In this document: piece after piece, positions 26,126 to 36,054 of the stretch
How the letters are laid out: each line of letters opens with the position of its first letter
Position numbering within the stretch: position 1 is the stretch's first letter
Assembly: GCA_016935315.1 (NCBI GenBank)
Contig: JAFGRD010000039.1
Coordinates: 124,001-188,000 of the forward strand
Direction of reading: 5' to 3'
Length of the DNA: 64,000 nucleotides
DNA from: Pirellulales bacterium
Lineage (GTDB): Bacteria > Planctomycetota > Planctomycetia > Pirellulales > Thermoguttaceae
The notes under the pieces: generated by a model
What the model was told of the DNA's origin: nothing
The model's database searches: none
What the model saw: only the letters and a program-made list of their open reading frames with translations
Program-made: the position numbers and the translations under genes

Positions 26126-27166
26126 ATGAAGTCTACCTCGAAGCGGCATCAGCCACCGACTGTGAATCGGCCCGACCAACTCGCTTCAGCAACCGGGCAA
26201 CAGGCGGCCCGCGTTCCGTGCTCCTGGCAGGAACTTCTGGCGGAAGTCCTCGAAGCAATTCTGCCGATGGCCGAGAGCAAGGCAGTAGCTCTCGATCACC
26301 AGTACTGCGGTCCGCCTCCCATAACGATCGTTGCAGATTCGGCGTGTGTTCGACAAGCGCTCACTTGCTTGATCACCGGCGCCATCGCCTTGAGCGAAAC
26401 CACCGCGCTTCGCCTTTTGACTCGGCTGGTTGACGATGCAGAGGCGGAGACGACCTTGCGTTTCGACGTCGTCGATCCCGGCACGAATCTCTGCGACGCT
26501 CGGATCCGCCAGTTGCTGTACCCGCTTTGCGAAGTCTCCCAGCCGGATGCCGCAGAGACGCACACCCGTGAATTCTGGCTGTCCACGTCGAAGCGGTTGG
26601 CGCAGCAGTTGGGCGGAGACTTGACCATCGGGCCCTTGCCCGAGGGAACCCGATACCGACTGACCTTCGCTGCCGGACGAAGCGCCGATTCGGTCTCCAG
26701 ACCGCGGCACGACGCCTCTGACGTTCGGCCGCGTTCAACGGATCGTGCGTGCGCCGCGTCCGCTGAGACGTGCCTCGACTGCCGTGTCCTGCTGGTGGAA
26801 GACAACGAAGACCATCAGCCGCTGCTGTCGCGGATTCTCAGCAAGGTCGGTTCCCACGTAACCGTTGCCGAAAACGGAAAAGTGGCACTCGAATTGGCGA
26901 ACGTCGCCCGCGAGAAGGGAAGGCCGTTCGACGCGATCTTGATGGACGTGCAAATGCCTGTCCTTGATGGGTTGACTGCCACCCGAATGTTGCGCTCAAA
27001 CGGCATTGCGACTCCGATCATTGCGGTCAGCGCCCGGGCCGTGTCTACCGACCGCCAGAAGTGCTTTGACGCCGGCTGCGACGATTTCGTATCGAAGCCC
27101 GTCAATCGGGGGGAACTTGTGCGGCTGTTGGCCAGCCATGTCGGCCGAACGGCGGCGCCCGACTGA
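26126..27166 (+). CDS. Decayed histidine-kinase ATPase domain fused to a receiver
   Basis: A 346-residue soluble protein. Residues about 35-185 align by pattern with a HATPase domain: R-Q-A-L-T-C-L-I-T-G-A at the N box, D-P-G-T-N at the G1 box, and S-T-S-K-R-L-A-Q-Q-L-G-G-D-L-T-I near its end. The N-box Asn and the G1 glycine pattern are lost, and there is no HisKA domain or phosphoacceptor His. Residues about 218-342 are a receiver with intact Asp274 (L-M-D-V-Q-M-P) and Lys324. The ATG at 26126 is chosen because upstream codons are low-complexity; no clear Shine-Dalgarno supports it. It probably acts as a phosphate sink or protein-binding regulator; this is inference. Confidence 0.7.
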   Translation: MKSTSKRHQPPTVNRPDQLASATGQQAARVPCSWQELLAEVLEAILPMAESKAVALDHQYCGPPPITIVADSACVRQALTCLITGAIALSETTALRLLTRLVDDAEAETTLRFDVVDPGTNLCDARIRQLLYPLCEVSQPDAAETHTREFWLSTSKRLAQQLGGDLTIGPLPEGTRYRLTFAAGRSADSVSRPRHDASDVRPRSTDRACAASAETCLDCRVLLVEDNEDHQPLLSRILSKVGSHVTVAENGKVALELANVAREKGRPFDAILMDVQMPVLDGLTATRMLRSNGIATPIIAVSARAVSTDRQKCFDAGCDDFVSKPVNRGELVRLLASHVGRTAAPD

Positions 27167-27416
27167 CGCCTTCGCCCTCGGGTCCAGATTTCCGGGCTCA
27201 AATTGCCTCTTCCGGCGGGCGGGTCCCCAAAAAGCAAGGTAGAATTACATTGGGGATTCGCCGAGCTAGACGCGAGTTCCCGCAGACGCGTATTACACAT
27301 CACGAATCGGGAAACGGCCATCGTTTCTCGTTCTGCTCTTTTCGGTTGGGGGGGCATATGCTTTCGCCAGTGATACTCAACGCAGACAAATCCCGCGTCG
27401 TCCTTTCCGAAGGGCA

Positions 27417-30400
27417 TTGCACCTAGAGCCGCTGGAAGACCGACTCTTCCTTAGCGCGGCGTCCATGCTGCCGGTGGTCTCGCCGGCGTGGTTTCAGGAT
27501 TTCACCGGCCCCGGTACAGTGAGTCACGTCAACCCGGCGCCGTTCTCCGCGGCCCAAGTGGGCATCTCGGGTGCAGCCACGGATTCCGACGCGTCCGGCG
27601 CGGAGTTCTCTGACTGGATCGTCCGTTTTACCGCCGAGTCGCTGCAGGGCGTCGCGTCGGCCGACCAGACGGTGAGCCTGCTGGCCGGCGGCGGAGTGCA
27701 ATTCGAGGTGCTCCGCGGCCTCGGGCTGGTGGGCCAGGTGCTCGTTCGCAGTTCGGGAGCCGCATCCGACAACGTTGCCGGTTGGCTCGACCAAAACACG
27801 CACGTCGCCAGCTACGAATTGGACGTGGTGCAAAAGCTTCAGGCCACACCGGACGATCCGCAATACGAGCGGCTTTGGGGCCTGGAAAACGCGGGCCAGA
27901 CCGGCGGCACCGCGGGCGCCGACATCGAGGCCGAAGCGGCTTGGGACATTTCCACCGGCGCCGGCAGCATCGTCGTCGGGGTCATCGACACGGGCGTTGA
28001 TTATACGCACCCCGACCTGGCGGCGAACATCTGGACCAATCCCGGGGAGATCGCCGGCAACGGCTTCGACGACGACGGCAACGGGTTTGTCGACGATGTC
28101 CATGGTTACGATTTCGTCAACAACGACGGCGACCCGATGGACGACCACAACCACGGTACGCACGTCGCCGGCACGATCGCGGCGGAAGGCAACAACGGGT
28201 CGGGAATCGTCGGTGTGAACTGGTCCAGTTCGATCATGGGCCTGAAATTCCTCTCGGCCAGCGGTTCGGGATACACCTCGGACGCCGTGCGAGCGGTCAA
28301 CTATGCGACCATGATGCGCACGCAATACGGCGTGAACGTACGCCTGACCAACAACAGTTGGGGCGGCGGCGGGTACAGTTCCGCACTGGCGGCCGCGATT
28401 GCCGCCGGGGGCGACGCCGGCATGCTCTTCGTAGCTGCCGCCGGAAACGACGGCGCCAACAACGACCTTTCGCCCCATTATCCGTCAGATTACGAATTGC
28501 CCAACGTCCTTTCCGTCGCCGCCAGCGACGATGCGGACAACCTCGCGTGGTTCAGCAACTACGGTGTCTCCACGGTTCATCTGGCAGCCCCGGGTGTGTC
28601 GATCTATAGCACGATCACCGGCGGCGGCTACGCATCGTATTCCGGCACGAGCATGGCGACGCCCCACGTGTCCGGCGTCGCGGCGCTGGCCTGGTCCGTT
28701 ACCCCGACGGCAACCGTCGCCGAGATCCGCGGCGCGATTCTGCAAGGGACCGACGTGCTGGCCTCCTTGAGCGGAACCACGACCACCGGAGGACGACTGA
28801 ACGCCTACCATACGCTGCAGCTTGTCGGTAGCCCCGATCCCGAACAGCCTGTGGTCGGGTCGCTGCTGGCCAGCCCCCGTCGCACCGCAGCGGGCATGAG
28901 CGTTGCGATTGCGGCTCACAGCGTGTCGGATCCCGATGGCAGCGTCTCGGCCGTCTACTTCTACCGGGACACGGACTCCAATGGAGTGTGGGGCGAGACG
29001 GATGCACTGTTGGGAATCGATACGACGGTGATCGATTCGGAAGCCGGCATCGTCTACGACACGACGAGCCTGACGCCGGGAACCTACGGCCTGTTCGCCC
29101 GGGCCGTCGACAACGATCTGAATTGGAGCGACGCCCGCACGACCTTCCTGGAAATCGTCGCGCCCGACGATCATGGCGACAATGCGGCCACCGCCACCTT
29201 GGTGGCGGTGGGCAGTACGGCAACTGGAACCATCGACTCGCAAGACGATCAGGACTGGTTTGCGCTGGACGCCGTGGCAGGCGCGGGCTACTGCTTCACG
29301 ACGGAACTGCTCACGTTGACAGACTCCATGCTGATGCTCTACGACCAGGACGGCGTGACGCTGCTGGCATGGGACGACGACGGCGGCCCCGGGTATGCCT
29401 CGAGCATCTTCTGGACAGCCGACGCCAGCGGCACGTATTTCCTCTCGGTCCTGCCCTATCCAGGCGAGGGAGCGGGCGACTATGTCCTGAATCTGCTTGA
29501 ATCGACCGACGACCACGGCGACAACGCCCCCTCCGCGACCGTGGTCTTTCCCGGCAGCTCCACCGGCGGCGTGGTGGATCACGCGGGCGACGTGGATTTC
29601 TTCGCCTTCGACGCGGTCGCCGGTCGTCGCTACACCATCGAAACGACGCTGCTCGCGTTGAACGATTCCGTACTGTCGCTGTACGGTCAAGACGGCTCGA
29701 CGCGAATCGGCTACGATGACGATAGTGGAGAGTCTTTGGGATCACGGCTGGTCTGGGCGGCACCGGCCAGCGGTACCTATTACGCGGCCGTCGAGGCGTT
29801 CGACTCGGAAGAATGCGGAAGCTACCTCCTCGAGTTGCGGCAGAGCGCCCCGCAGCGACTCGGAACCGTCGACTTTCACGCCATCGTCGTTCCCGGCTCG
29901 GCGGACCTGGATCAGTGGTACCGACTGGAGACCGCGCACGACGGATGGTTGACCATCGAAACCGACTTCACTGGGGCGTACGGCGGAGTCGAGTTGGAGT
30001 TGTTCGGCGGCGATCTGCGCGAACTGGCCGTTTCCAGCAGCTACAGCGGTGCCGATCGCATCGACTGGGACGTCCACGCCGGCGAAACGTTTTACGTGAG
30101 CGTCATCGGCAGTGTCTCTGGCGGGACCCTCCGCCTTGCCAACCTTGTCGAGCAGGACGGCAGCACCGTGACCGTCTGCGGCACGGACTTCAACGATGAG
30201 CTTCAGTTCACGGCAGGCGAATTGCACCAGGTGGTGATCAACGACGTTTCATACTCCTTCGACTGCGCCGGAGTGACGCAGATCGCCTTTGGGGGCGGCA
30301 CAGGCAGTGATTCGGCGACGTTGCTGGGGACGGCAGCCACGGAGACGGCTGTCATGGCTCCGAATTCCGCTACCTTAAGCGGCTCGCAATATACGGCCAC

Positions 30401-30896
30401 CGTCTCGAACGTCGCCGAGATCCTCATTCGTGGCGGTGGCGGCAACGACGCCGCCCACCTGTACGACTCGGCCGGAGATGATACGTTCATCGCCACGCCC
30501 GACTATGCCCGTCTATACGGTGACGGGTTCTGCAACCAGGTCGAGGCGTTCCCGACCTTGGCCTTCTACGCGACCGGCGGCGGGATCGATCAGGCCTATT
30601 CGGGGCCGAGCCAGCCTTCCCTGAGCAGCTCGGAAGAGGGGTCTGCGGCCGATCCGAACGCTCTCTCCGTGGAACTTCCGGGGCAATCGGCGGCGGCGGC
30701 CGAATCTCGGCCGCGAGATCCGGTCGCGGCTGCCCCGGCCATCCGAACGCTGGCCTATGACCTTCTTTACGAAGCCGCCTCCCCCGTTTCGGGCCGGCGG
30801 TGGGAAGCCTGCTCGCTGAACGCCGGAACGGACTCTCATCGCGCCAAGCTCGTGGATTGGGCCCTGGAAGCCGACGCCGATTGGCTTGCCGCTTGA
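27417..30896 (+). CDS. Large secreted subtilisin-like serine protease with pre-peptidase repeats
   Basis: About 1159 residues from a TTG codon. Near the N-terminus, L-E-P-L-E-D-R-L-F-L-S-A (3-14) is the planctomycete surface-protein motif. The S8 catalytic triad is Asp191 (V-I-D-T-G-V-D-Y), His246 (N-H-G-T-H-V-A-G) and Ser412 (S-G-T-S-M-A-T-P). Three PPC-like beta domains follow (about 580-860), two starting D-D-H-G-D-N. No peptide is visible for classical Sec cleavage. The true start is uncertain: the frame is open back to 27270 and encodes an Arg-rich segment before L-E-P-L, but I see no ATG, GTG or TTG in it. Confidence 0.82.
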   Translation: MHLEPLEDRLFLSAASMLPVVSPAWFQDFTGPGTVSHVNPAPFSAAQVGISGAATDSDASGAEFSDWIVRFTAESLQGVASADQTVSLLAGGGVQFEVLRGLGLVGQVLVRSSGAASDNVAGWLDQNTHVASYELDVVQKLQATPDDPQYERLWGLENAGQTGGTAGADIEAEAAWDISTGAGSIVVGVIDTGVDYTHPDLAANIWTNPGEIAGNGFDDDGNGFVDDVHGYDFVNNDGDPMDDHNHGTHVAGTIAAEGNNGSGIVGVNWSSSIMGLKFLSASGSGYTSDAVRAVNYATMMRTQYGVNVRLTNNSWGGGGYSSALAAAIAAGGDAGMLFVAAAGNDGANNDLSPHYPSDYELPNVLSVAASDDADNLAWFSNYGVSTVHLAAPGVSIYSTITGGGYASYSGTSMATPHVSGVAALAWSVTPTATVAEIRGAILQGTDVLASLSGTTTTGGRLNAYHTLQLVGSPDPEQPVVGSLLASPRRTAAGMSVAIAAHSVSDPDGSVSAVYFYRDTDSNGVWGETDALLGIDTTVIDSEAGIVYDTTSLTPGTYGLFARAVDNDLNWSDARTTFLEIVAPDDHGDNAATATLVAVGSTATGTIDSQDDQDWFALDAVAGAGYCFTTELLTLTDSMLMLYDQDGVTLLAWDDDGGPGYASSIFWTADASGTYFLSVLPYPGEGAGDYVLNLLESTDDHGDNAPSATVVFPGSSTGGVVDHAGDVDFFAFDAVAGRRYTIETTLLALNDSVLSLYGQDGSTRIGYDDDSGESLGSRLVWAAPASGTYYAAVEAFDSEECGSYLLELRQSAPQRLGTVDFHAIVVPGSADLDQWYRLETAHDGWLTIETDFTGAYGGVELELFGGDLRELAVSSSYSGADRIDWDVHAGETFYVSVIGSVSGGTLRLANLVEQDGSTVTVCGTDFNDELQFTAGELHQVVINDVSYSFDCAGVTQIAFGGGTGSDSATLLGTAATETAVMAPNSATLSGSQYTATVSNVAEILIRGGGGNDAAHLYDSAGDDTFIATPDYARLYGDGFCNQVEAFPTLAFYATGGGIDQAYSGPSQPSLSSSEEGSAADPNALSVELPGQSAAAAESRPRDPVAAAPAIRTLAYDLLYEAASPVSGRRWEACSLNAGTDSHRAKLVDWALEADADWLAA
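29160..29860 (+). repeat. Pre-peptidase C-terminal (PPC) domain repeats in the protease
   Basis: Two homologous coding units start at D-D-H-G-D-N-A-A-T-A and D-D-H-G-D-N-A-P-S-A. Each includes an S-x-L-x-L-Y-x-Q-D-G segment and G-T-Y-F/Y. A third, more diverged unit follows the second. They encode the beta-sandwich modules after the catalytic domain. Confidence 0.65.
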
Positions 30897-31376
30897 TTGT
30901 GGGTCTCTGCTCGATGCGGTTGGCACCGCCCCCTCCCGACTCCCACATTGAAGAGTCCTTGCGGAAAACCGGCAGAGGCAGTAAAGTGGCGGTTTGTGTA
31001 GTCCGGCTTCGGTTCACGCTGGTCGGCAGAGTTTCTCATAAACACTGGGAGGCACCGGTTGCCAGCGTGATCGACCAGCGAAGATAACTGTGCGACTAGC
31101 CCGCAGTCCCTCTGCCAGGTGGGGGCGTGGCCCAAGCGGCCGGTTATTTCTTTCGTCGCGAGCGAAGGCAACATCTGTGACTCTCGCACGCCGGATTTGC
31201 ACTACCGGAATCGCGGGATACTGCCCAAGCCGGGCAGGCCGGCCCGGATCAAGGTGTCTTCCGATGGCGTAGACTTCTTGCGGAAACACCAGACTGACAG
31301 GCCCTGCCCGGGATAAGCTGACATACATGATTTCCGTCGCTGAACCTTCCCTACCGCTTGATCGAGGAGACTAGTC
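30897..31376. other. Intergenic region upstream of nifJ
   Basis: This 480-base stretch has no convincing gene. Part of it (31127-31215) has a vague tRNA-like D arm but does not fold as a tRNA. It must contain the nifJ promoter; I cannot define it. Confidence 0.4.
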
Positions 31377-34300
31377 GTGGAAAAAAGACGCTTCGTGACC
31401 ATTGATGGCAATGAAGCGACCGCCTATGTAGCGCATCTGTGCAACGAGGTCTTGGCCATCTATCCGATTACTCCCTCCTCCCCGATGGGAGAATTGCCGG
31501 ACGCCTGGGCGGCAGCCGGCCGAAAGAACATTTTTGGAACCGTGCCCGACGTTACCGAGATGCAGAGCGAGGCCGGCGCCGCCGGCGCCGTGCATGGCGC
31601 CTTGCAGGGCGGGGCGCTGACGAGCACCTTCACGGCCTCGCAGGGTCTGCTGTTGATGATCCCCAACATGTTCAAGATTGCCGGGGAATTGACGTCCACG
31701 GTCTTCCATGTGTCGGCCCGCACCGTCGCCACCCACGCCCTGTCGATCTTCGGCGATCACAGCGACGTGATGGCCTGTCGCAGTACGGGTTGGGCGATGC
31801 TCTCGTCCGCCTCGGTACAAGAGGCTCAGGACATGGCCCTGATTGCCCACGCGGCAACGCTCGAAGCCCGGGTGCCGTTCGTGCATTTCTTCGACGGCTT
31901 CCGGATCTCCCACGAGGTCAACAAGATCGAGCAACTGACCGAGGACGACGTTCGGGCGATGATCGACATGGAGTTGGTGCGCGCACACCGTCGCCGGGCG
32001 ATGAACCCGGAGAGACCCGTCTTGCGCGGCACGGCCCAAAACCCCGATGTCTTCTTCCAGGCTCGCGAGGCCTGCAATCCCTACTACGAGGCCGTCCCGG
32101 AGATCGTGCAAAAGACGATGGACAAGTTTGCCGCAGTGGTGGGTCGGCAGTACCATCTGTTCGACTACGCCGGAGCCCCCGACGCCGACCGCGTGGTCAT
32201 GCTGATCGGTTCCGCGATCGGCGCCGCGGAAGAGACAGTGGAAAAGCTCAACGCGGGCGGCGCGAAGGTAGGACTGGTCAAGGTCCGGCTGTTCCGCCCC
32301 CTTGACATGCAAGCCCTGGTCGATGTGCTGCCGAAGACGGTGCGAAAGATCGCCGTGCTGGATCGCACCAAGGAGCCCGGCGGCGCCGGCGAACCTCTCT
32401 TCCAGGACGTGGTAACCGCGCTGGTCGAGCGGTGGAGCGGCGGCCCGCTGCCGAAGGTGGTCGGCGGCCGTTACGGCCTCTCGTCCAAGGAATTCACGCC
32501 GGCCATGGTGGCCGGAGTCTTCCAGGAGCTGGCCAAGGACGATCCGAAGCCGCGGTTCACGGTGGGTATCCGCGACGACGTGTCCGGCATGAGTCTCGAC
32601 TACGACCCCACGTTCTCGACCGAGGGTGACGACGTAACGCGGGCGGTGTTCTTCGGGCTCGGCAGCGACGGCACGGTGGGGGCCAACAAGAACTCGGTGA
32701 AGATCGTCGGCGAGAGTACCTCGTTATACGCCCAGGGGTATTTCGTGTACGATTCCCGCAAGGCCGGTTCGTTGACCATGTCGCATTTGCGGTTCAGCCC
32801 ACGCGCGCTGCAAGGATCCTACCTGATCGACAAGGCCAACTTCGTGGCCTGTCACCAGTCGCACTTCCCCGAGCGGCTCGACATGCTGTCCATGGCCGAG
32901 CCGGGGGCCACGTTCCTGCTGAACAGCACGTACGGTCCGGACGAAGTCTGGGAGCATCTTCCCATCGAGGTGCAGCAACAGATCGTGGAGAAGAAGCTGA
33001 AACTCTATGTGGTCGATGCCTATCAGGTCGCCCGCGAGGCGGAAATGGGCGTGCGAATCAACACGGTCATGCAAACCTGTTTCTTCAAGCTGGCTGGCGT
33101 CTTGCCCGAAGAGGAGGCCATTGCCCAAATCAAGCAGGCGATCAAAAAGACCTACGGCAAACGCGGCGAAACGGTCCTCAGCCGCAACTACGCGGCGGTC
33201 GACGGGGCAATCGGCGCATTGCACAAGGTCAAAGTGCCGGAGAAAGTCACCGCGACCGTTCATCAGCTTCCGCCGGTGCCCGCCGACGCTCCGGAGTTCG
33301 TCCGGGATGTCTTGGGGGCGATCATTGCCAACAAGGGGGATATGCTCCCGGTCAGTGCCTTTGAACCCGACGGCACGTTTCCCACGGGCACGACGATGTA
33401 CGAGAAACGGAGCGTCGCCCAAGACATTCCGATCTGGGACTCGGCCGTGTGTATCCAGTGTGGCCGCTGCTCACTGGTTTGCCCGCACGCTTGCATCCGT
33501 TTGAAGGTCTTCGATGCGGCCGAGGCCGGCGGTGCTCCGGACGGTTTTGTGACGGTCGCCTCCAAGGGCAAGGAGTTTGCCGGCACGCAGTGTCGGCTGC
33601 AAATCGCCCCGGACGACTGCACGGGATGCGGCGTCTGTGTCGATTGCTGCCCGGCCAAGAATAAAGAGGTCGCCGGCCGCAAGGCGATCAACATGGAGCC
33701 GAAGCTTCAACACATCGATCGCGAGCAGGCCAATTGGGATTTCTTCCTCAAGATTCCCGACATCGATCGCGGCAAGGTCAAGATCGATACGATCAAGGGT
33801 TCTCAGTTGCTCCAGCCGTTGTTCGAGTTCTCGGGCGCATGCGCCGGTTGCGGCGAAACGCCCTACGTGAAACTGATCACGCAATTCTTCGGCGACCGGA
33901 TGATGATCGCCAACGCCACGGGCTGCTCGTCGATTTACGGCGGCAATCTGCCGTGCACGCCGTATACGATCAACAAGGACGGGCAGGGCCCGACATGGTC
34001 GAACTCCTTGTTCGAGGACGCTGGCGAATTCGGTCTGGGCATGCGGCTGGCCGTCGATCAGCAGATCGATTACGCCAGGGAGTTGCTCAATCGCCTGGCG
34101 CCGAAGCTCGGCGACGGCGTCGCCGCCGCCCTGGGCGATGCGAACCAGGAGACCGACGAGGGGATTCGGCAACAGCGTGAGCGGGTGGCCGACTTGAAGA
34201 AGCGGTTGGAGGGAATCGACGACCCCGACGCCGTCAACCTGATCGCCTCGGCCGACTACCTGATCCGCCGCAGCATCTGGAGCTTCGGTGGCGACGGGTG

Positions 34301-34985
34301 GGCCTACGACATCGGCTTCGGTGGTCTCGACCACATTTTCGCCTGTGGCCGCGATCTGAACATCCTGGTGATGGATACCGAGGTCTACTCGAACACCGGT
34401 GGTCAGGCCTCCAAGGCCACGCCCCGCGGGGCAGTCGCCAAGTTCGCCGCCGGCGGAAAGCCCAGCGGCAAGAAGGACCTGGGAATGATCGCCATGACGT
34501 ACGGTCGGGTGTTCGTAGGCCAGATCGCCATGGGCGCCAATCCTATTCATGCGTTGAAGACCATCCAGGCAGCCGAGGCCTATCCGGGGACTTCGCTGCT
34601 GATCGCCTACAGCCACTGCATTGGCCAGGGTATCAACATGACCACGGCGATGAACCAGCAGAAGGAAGCGGTGGCCTGTGGCTATTGGCCGCTGTACCAT
34701 TTCGATCCGCGCGACGCGACTCAGCCGTTCCACTTGGACAGCAAGGCGCCCACCGGCAATTTCAAGGATTTTGCCCTGCAACAGGGGCGCTTCGCGATGT
34801 TGGCCCGCTCCAAGCCCGAGGATTCGGAGCGGCTGCTCGATCTGGCCCAGCGAGACATTACCGCTCGCTGGCAGTTGTACGAGCACCTGGCCGACGGCGG
34901 ACGTGCGGCCGAAACCGAGGGTGAGGGCTCCGGCGACGGCAACGGGGCTGGCAAGACGGAGCCTGCCAAGGGAGCCACTGCCTAG
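31377..34985 (+). CDS. nifJ: Pyruvate:ferredoxin (flavodoxin) oxidoreductase
   Basis: A 1202-residue single-chain enzyme that oxidatively decarboxylates pyruvate to acetyl-CoA, reducing ferredoxin or flavodoxin. It starts at GTG with GAGGAGA about 8 bases upstream. The N-terminal domain begins D-G-N-E-A-T-A-Y and carries Y-P-I-T-P-S-S. A ferredoxin insert has two [4Fe-4S] motifs, Cys692/695/698/702 and Cys748/751/754/758. The proximal cluster starts at Cys822 and Cys825 (C-A-G-C-G-E-T-P-Y). The thiamine pyrophosphate site G-D-G-W-A-Y-D is at 972-978. All domains are intact and the length is typical. It is followed after 61 bases by the dihydroorotate dehydrogenase-like gene. It suggests anaerobic or facultative metabolism. 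Confidence 0.96.
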   Translation: MEKRRFVTIDGNEATAYVAHLCNEVLAIYPITPSSPMGELPDAWAAAGRKNIFGTVPDVTEMQSEAGAAGAVHGALQGGALTSTFTASQGLLLMIPNMFKIAGELTSTVFHVSARTVATHALSIFGDHSDVMACRSTGWAMLSSASVQEAQDMALIAHAATLEARVPFVHFFDGFRISHEVNKIEQLTEDDVRAMIDMELVRAHRRRAMNPERPVLRGTAQNPDVFFQAREACNPYYEAVPEIVQKTMDKFAAVVGRQYHLFDYAGAPDADRVVMLIGSAIGAAEETVEKLNAGGAKVGLVKVRLFRPLDMQALVDVLPKTVRKIAVLDRTKEPGGAGEPLFQDVVTALVERWSGGPLPKVVGGRYGLSSKEFTPAMVAGVFQELAKDDPKPRFTVGIRDDVSGMSLDYDPTFSTEGDDVTRAVFFGLGSDGTVGANKNSVKIVGESTSLYAQGYFVYDSRKAGSLTMSHLRFSPRALQGSYLIDKANFVACHQSHFPERLDMLSMAEPGATFLLNSTYGPDEVWEHLPIEVQQQIVEKKLKLYVVDAYQVAREAEMGVRINTVMQTCFFKLAGVLPEEEAIAQIKQAIKKTYGKRGETVLSRNYAAVDGAIGALHKVKVPEKVTATVHQLPPVPADAPEFVRDVLGAIIANKGDMLPVSAFEPDGTFPTGTTMYEKRSVAQDIPIWDSAVCIQCGRCSLVCPHACIRLKVFDAAEAGGAPDGFVTVASKGKEFAGTQCRLQIAPDDCTGCGVCVDCCPAKNKEVAGRKAINMEPKLQHIDREQANWDFFLKIPDIDRGKVKIDTIKGSQLLQPLFEFSGACAGCGETPYVKLITQFFGDRMMIANATGCSSIYGGNLPCTPYTINKDGQGPTWSNSLFEDAGEFGLGMRLAVDQQIDYARELLNRLAPKLGDGVAAALGDANQETDEGIRQQRERVADLKKRLEGIDDPDAVNLIASADYLIRRSIWSFGGDGWAYDIGFGGLDHIFACGRDLNILVMDTEVYSNTGGQASKATPRGAVAKFAAGGKPSGKKDLGMIAMTYGRVFVGQIAMGANPIHALKTIQAAEAYPGTSLLIAYSHCIGQGINMTTAMNQQKEAVACGYWPLYHFDPRDATQPFHLDSKAPTGNFKDFALQQGRFAMLARSKPEDSERLLDLAQRDITARWQLYEHLADGGRAAETEGEGSGDGNGAGKTEPAKGATA

Positions 34986-35046
34986 GCGTGTGCCTTCTGC
35001 GAAACGACACAGGGCGGAAAAAAAGATCCATAAGGGAGGATATGGC

Positions 35047-36054
35047 ATGAGCGTGAACTTGGGTACGACGTACCTCGGACTCCAACTGAAGAACCCCCTG
35101 CTGATTGCCGGGTGTTCGCTGACCGGGGACGTGTCCGGCCTTCGCCGGCTGGAAGACGCGGGGGCAGCGGCCATCGTGCTGCCTTCGCTCTTCGAGGAGC
35201 AAATCGTCCACGAGGACATCCAGATCAGCCAGGTCCAGGATTTCGGCACCGAGAGCTTCGCGGAGTCTCTCACCTACTTTCCCGAGTTGACCGACTACCA
35301 CCACGGCCCCGACAGCTACTTGGAGACCATCACGGCGGCCAAGAGTGCCGTCTCGATTCCCGTGATCGCCAGCCTCAATGGGTCCTCGGAGGGCGGCTGG
35401 ACACGCTATGCGAAGTTGATGGAGGACGCCGGCGCCGATGCGCTGGAGCTGAACGTCTACTTCATCGCCGCCGACGTCGAAATGACCTCGGAGCAGGTCG
35501 AATCGCAGTATCTTGCCCTTGTCCGACGAGTGAAGCAGTCGGTTTCGATACCGCTGGCGGTCAAGATCGGCTCCAATTTCAGTGCCTTGCCCAATATGGC
35601 CAAGCGCTTGGTCGAGGCTGGAGCCGACGGACTGGTTCTGTTCAACCGCTACTTGCATCCCGATTTCGACCTGGAACGCCTGGAAACCGAGCCGAAGTTC
35701 TGCCTGAGCAACCCGGATGATTTGCGAGAGCGGCTGCGGTGGATCGCCATCTTGCGCAACCGGATCCCGGCCTCGCTGGCGGCCACCGGCGGCATTCACT
35801 GCGGAGGCGGACTGTTGAAGGCACTGCTAGCCGGGGCCGACGTCGGCACGGTCGCCTCGGTCTTGTACAAAGAGGGAATCGAGCAGGTAGGCAAGATCCT
35901 CGATCGATTGACCGAGCTTATGGAGCAGAAGGAGTACGAGTCCGTCGAGCAGCTCCAAGGCAGCATGAGCCGCGAAAAGTGCCCCGACCCCGCTGCCTTT
36001 GCCCGAGGGAACTACATGAAGGCCCTTTCGTCGTTCCCGAGCCAACCCATCTGA
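35047..36054 (+). CDS. Dihydroorotate dehydrogenase-like flavoprotein
   Basis: A 335-residue TIM-barrel protein related to class 1 dihydroorotate dehydrogenases. It opens with T-T-Y-L-G-L-Q-L-K-N-P-L-L-I-A and has L-E-L-N-V-Y-F-I where true enzymes carry their active-site loop. A phosphate-binding pattern A-T-G-G-I-H and an A-D-V-G-T-V segment fit FMN binding. The ATG has AAGGGAGGA about 8 bases upstream. It lies 61 bases after nifJ in the same orientation, a pairing known in other bacteria. It could be an accessory ferredoxin-linked reductase rather than the pyrimidine enzyme; this is inference. Confidence 0.82.
   Translation: MSVNLGTTYLGLQLKNPLLIAGCSLTGDVSGLRRLEDAGAAAIVLPSLFEEQIVHEDIQISQVQDFGTESFAESLTYFPELTDYHHGPDSYLETITAAKSAVSIPVIASLNGSSEGGWTRYAKLMEDAGADALELNVYFIAADVEMTSEQVESQYLALVRRVKQSVSIPLAVKIGSNFSALPNMAKRLVEAGADGLVLFNRYLHPDFDLERLETEPKFCLSNPDDLRERLRWIAILRNRIPASLAATGGIHCGGGLLKALLAGADVGTVASVLYKEGIEQVGKILDRLTELMEQKEYESVEQLQGSMSREKCPDPAAFARGNYMKALSSFPSQPI

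Noticed and set aside
31127-31215. A tRNA-like stretch starting GGGGGCGTGGCCCAAGCGGC
   Set aside because: A D-arm-like start exists, but I could not draw an anticodon loop with a consistent T arm or pair the acceptor ends.
33471-35273. A 600-codon minus-strand frame antisense to nifJ and its neighbour
   Set aside because: The plus strand codes for intact nifJ with cluster and thiamine motifs. The antisense frame is a by-product of high GC.
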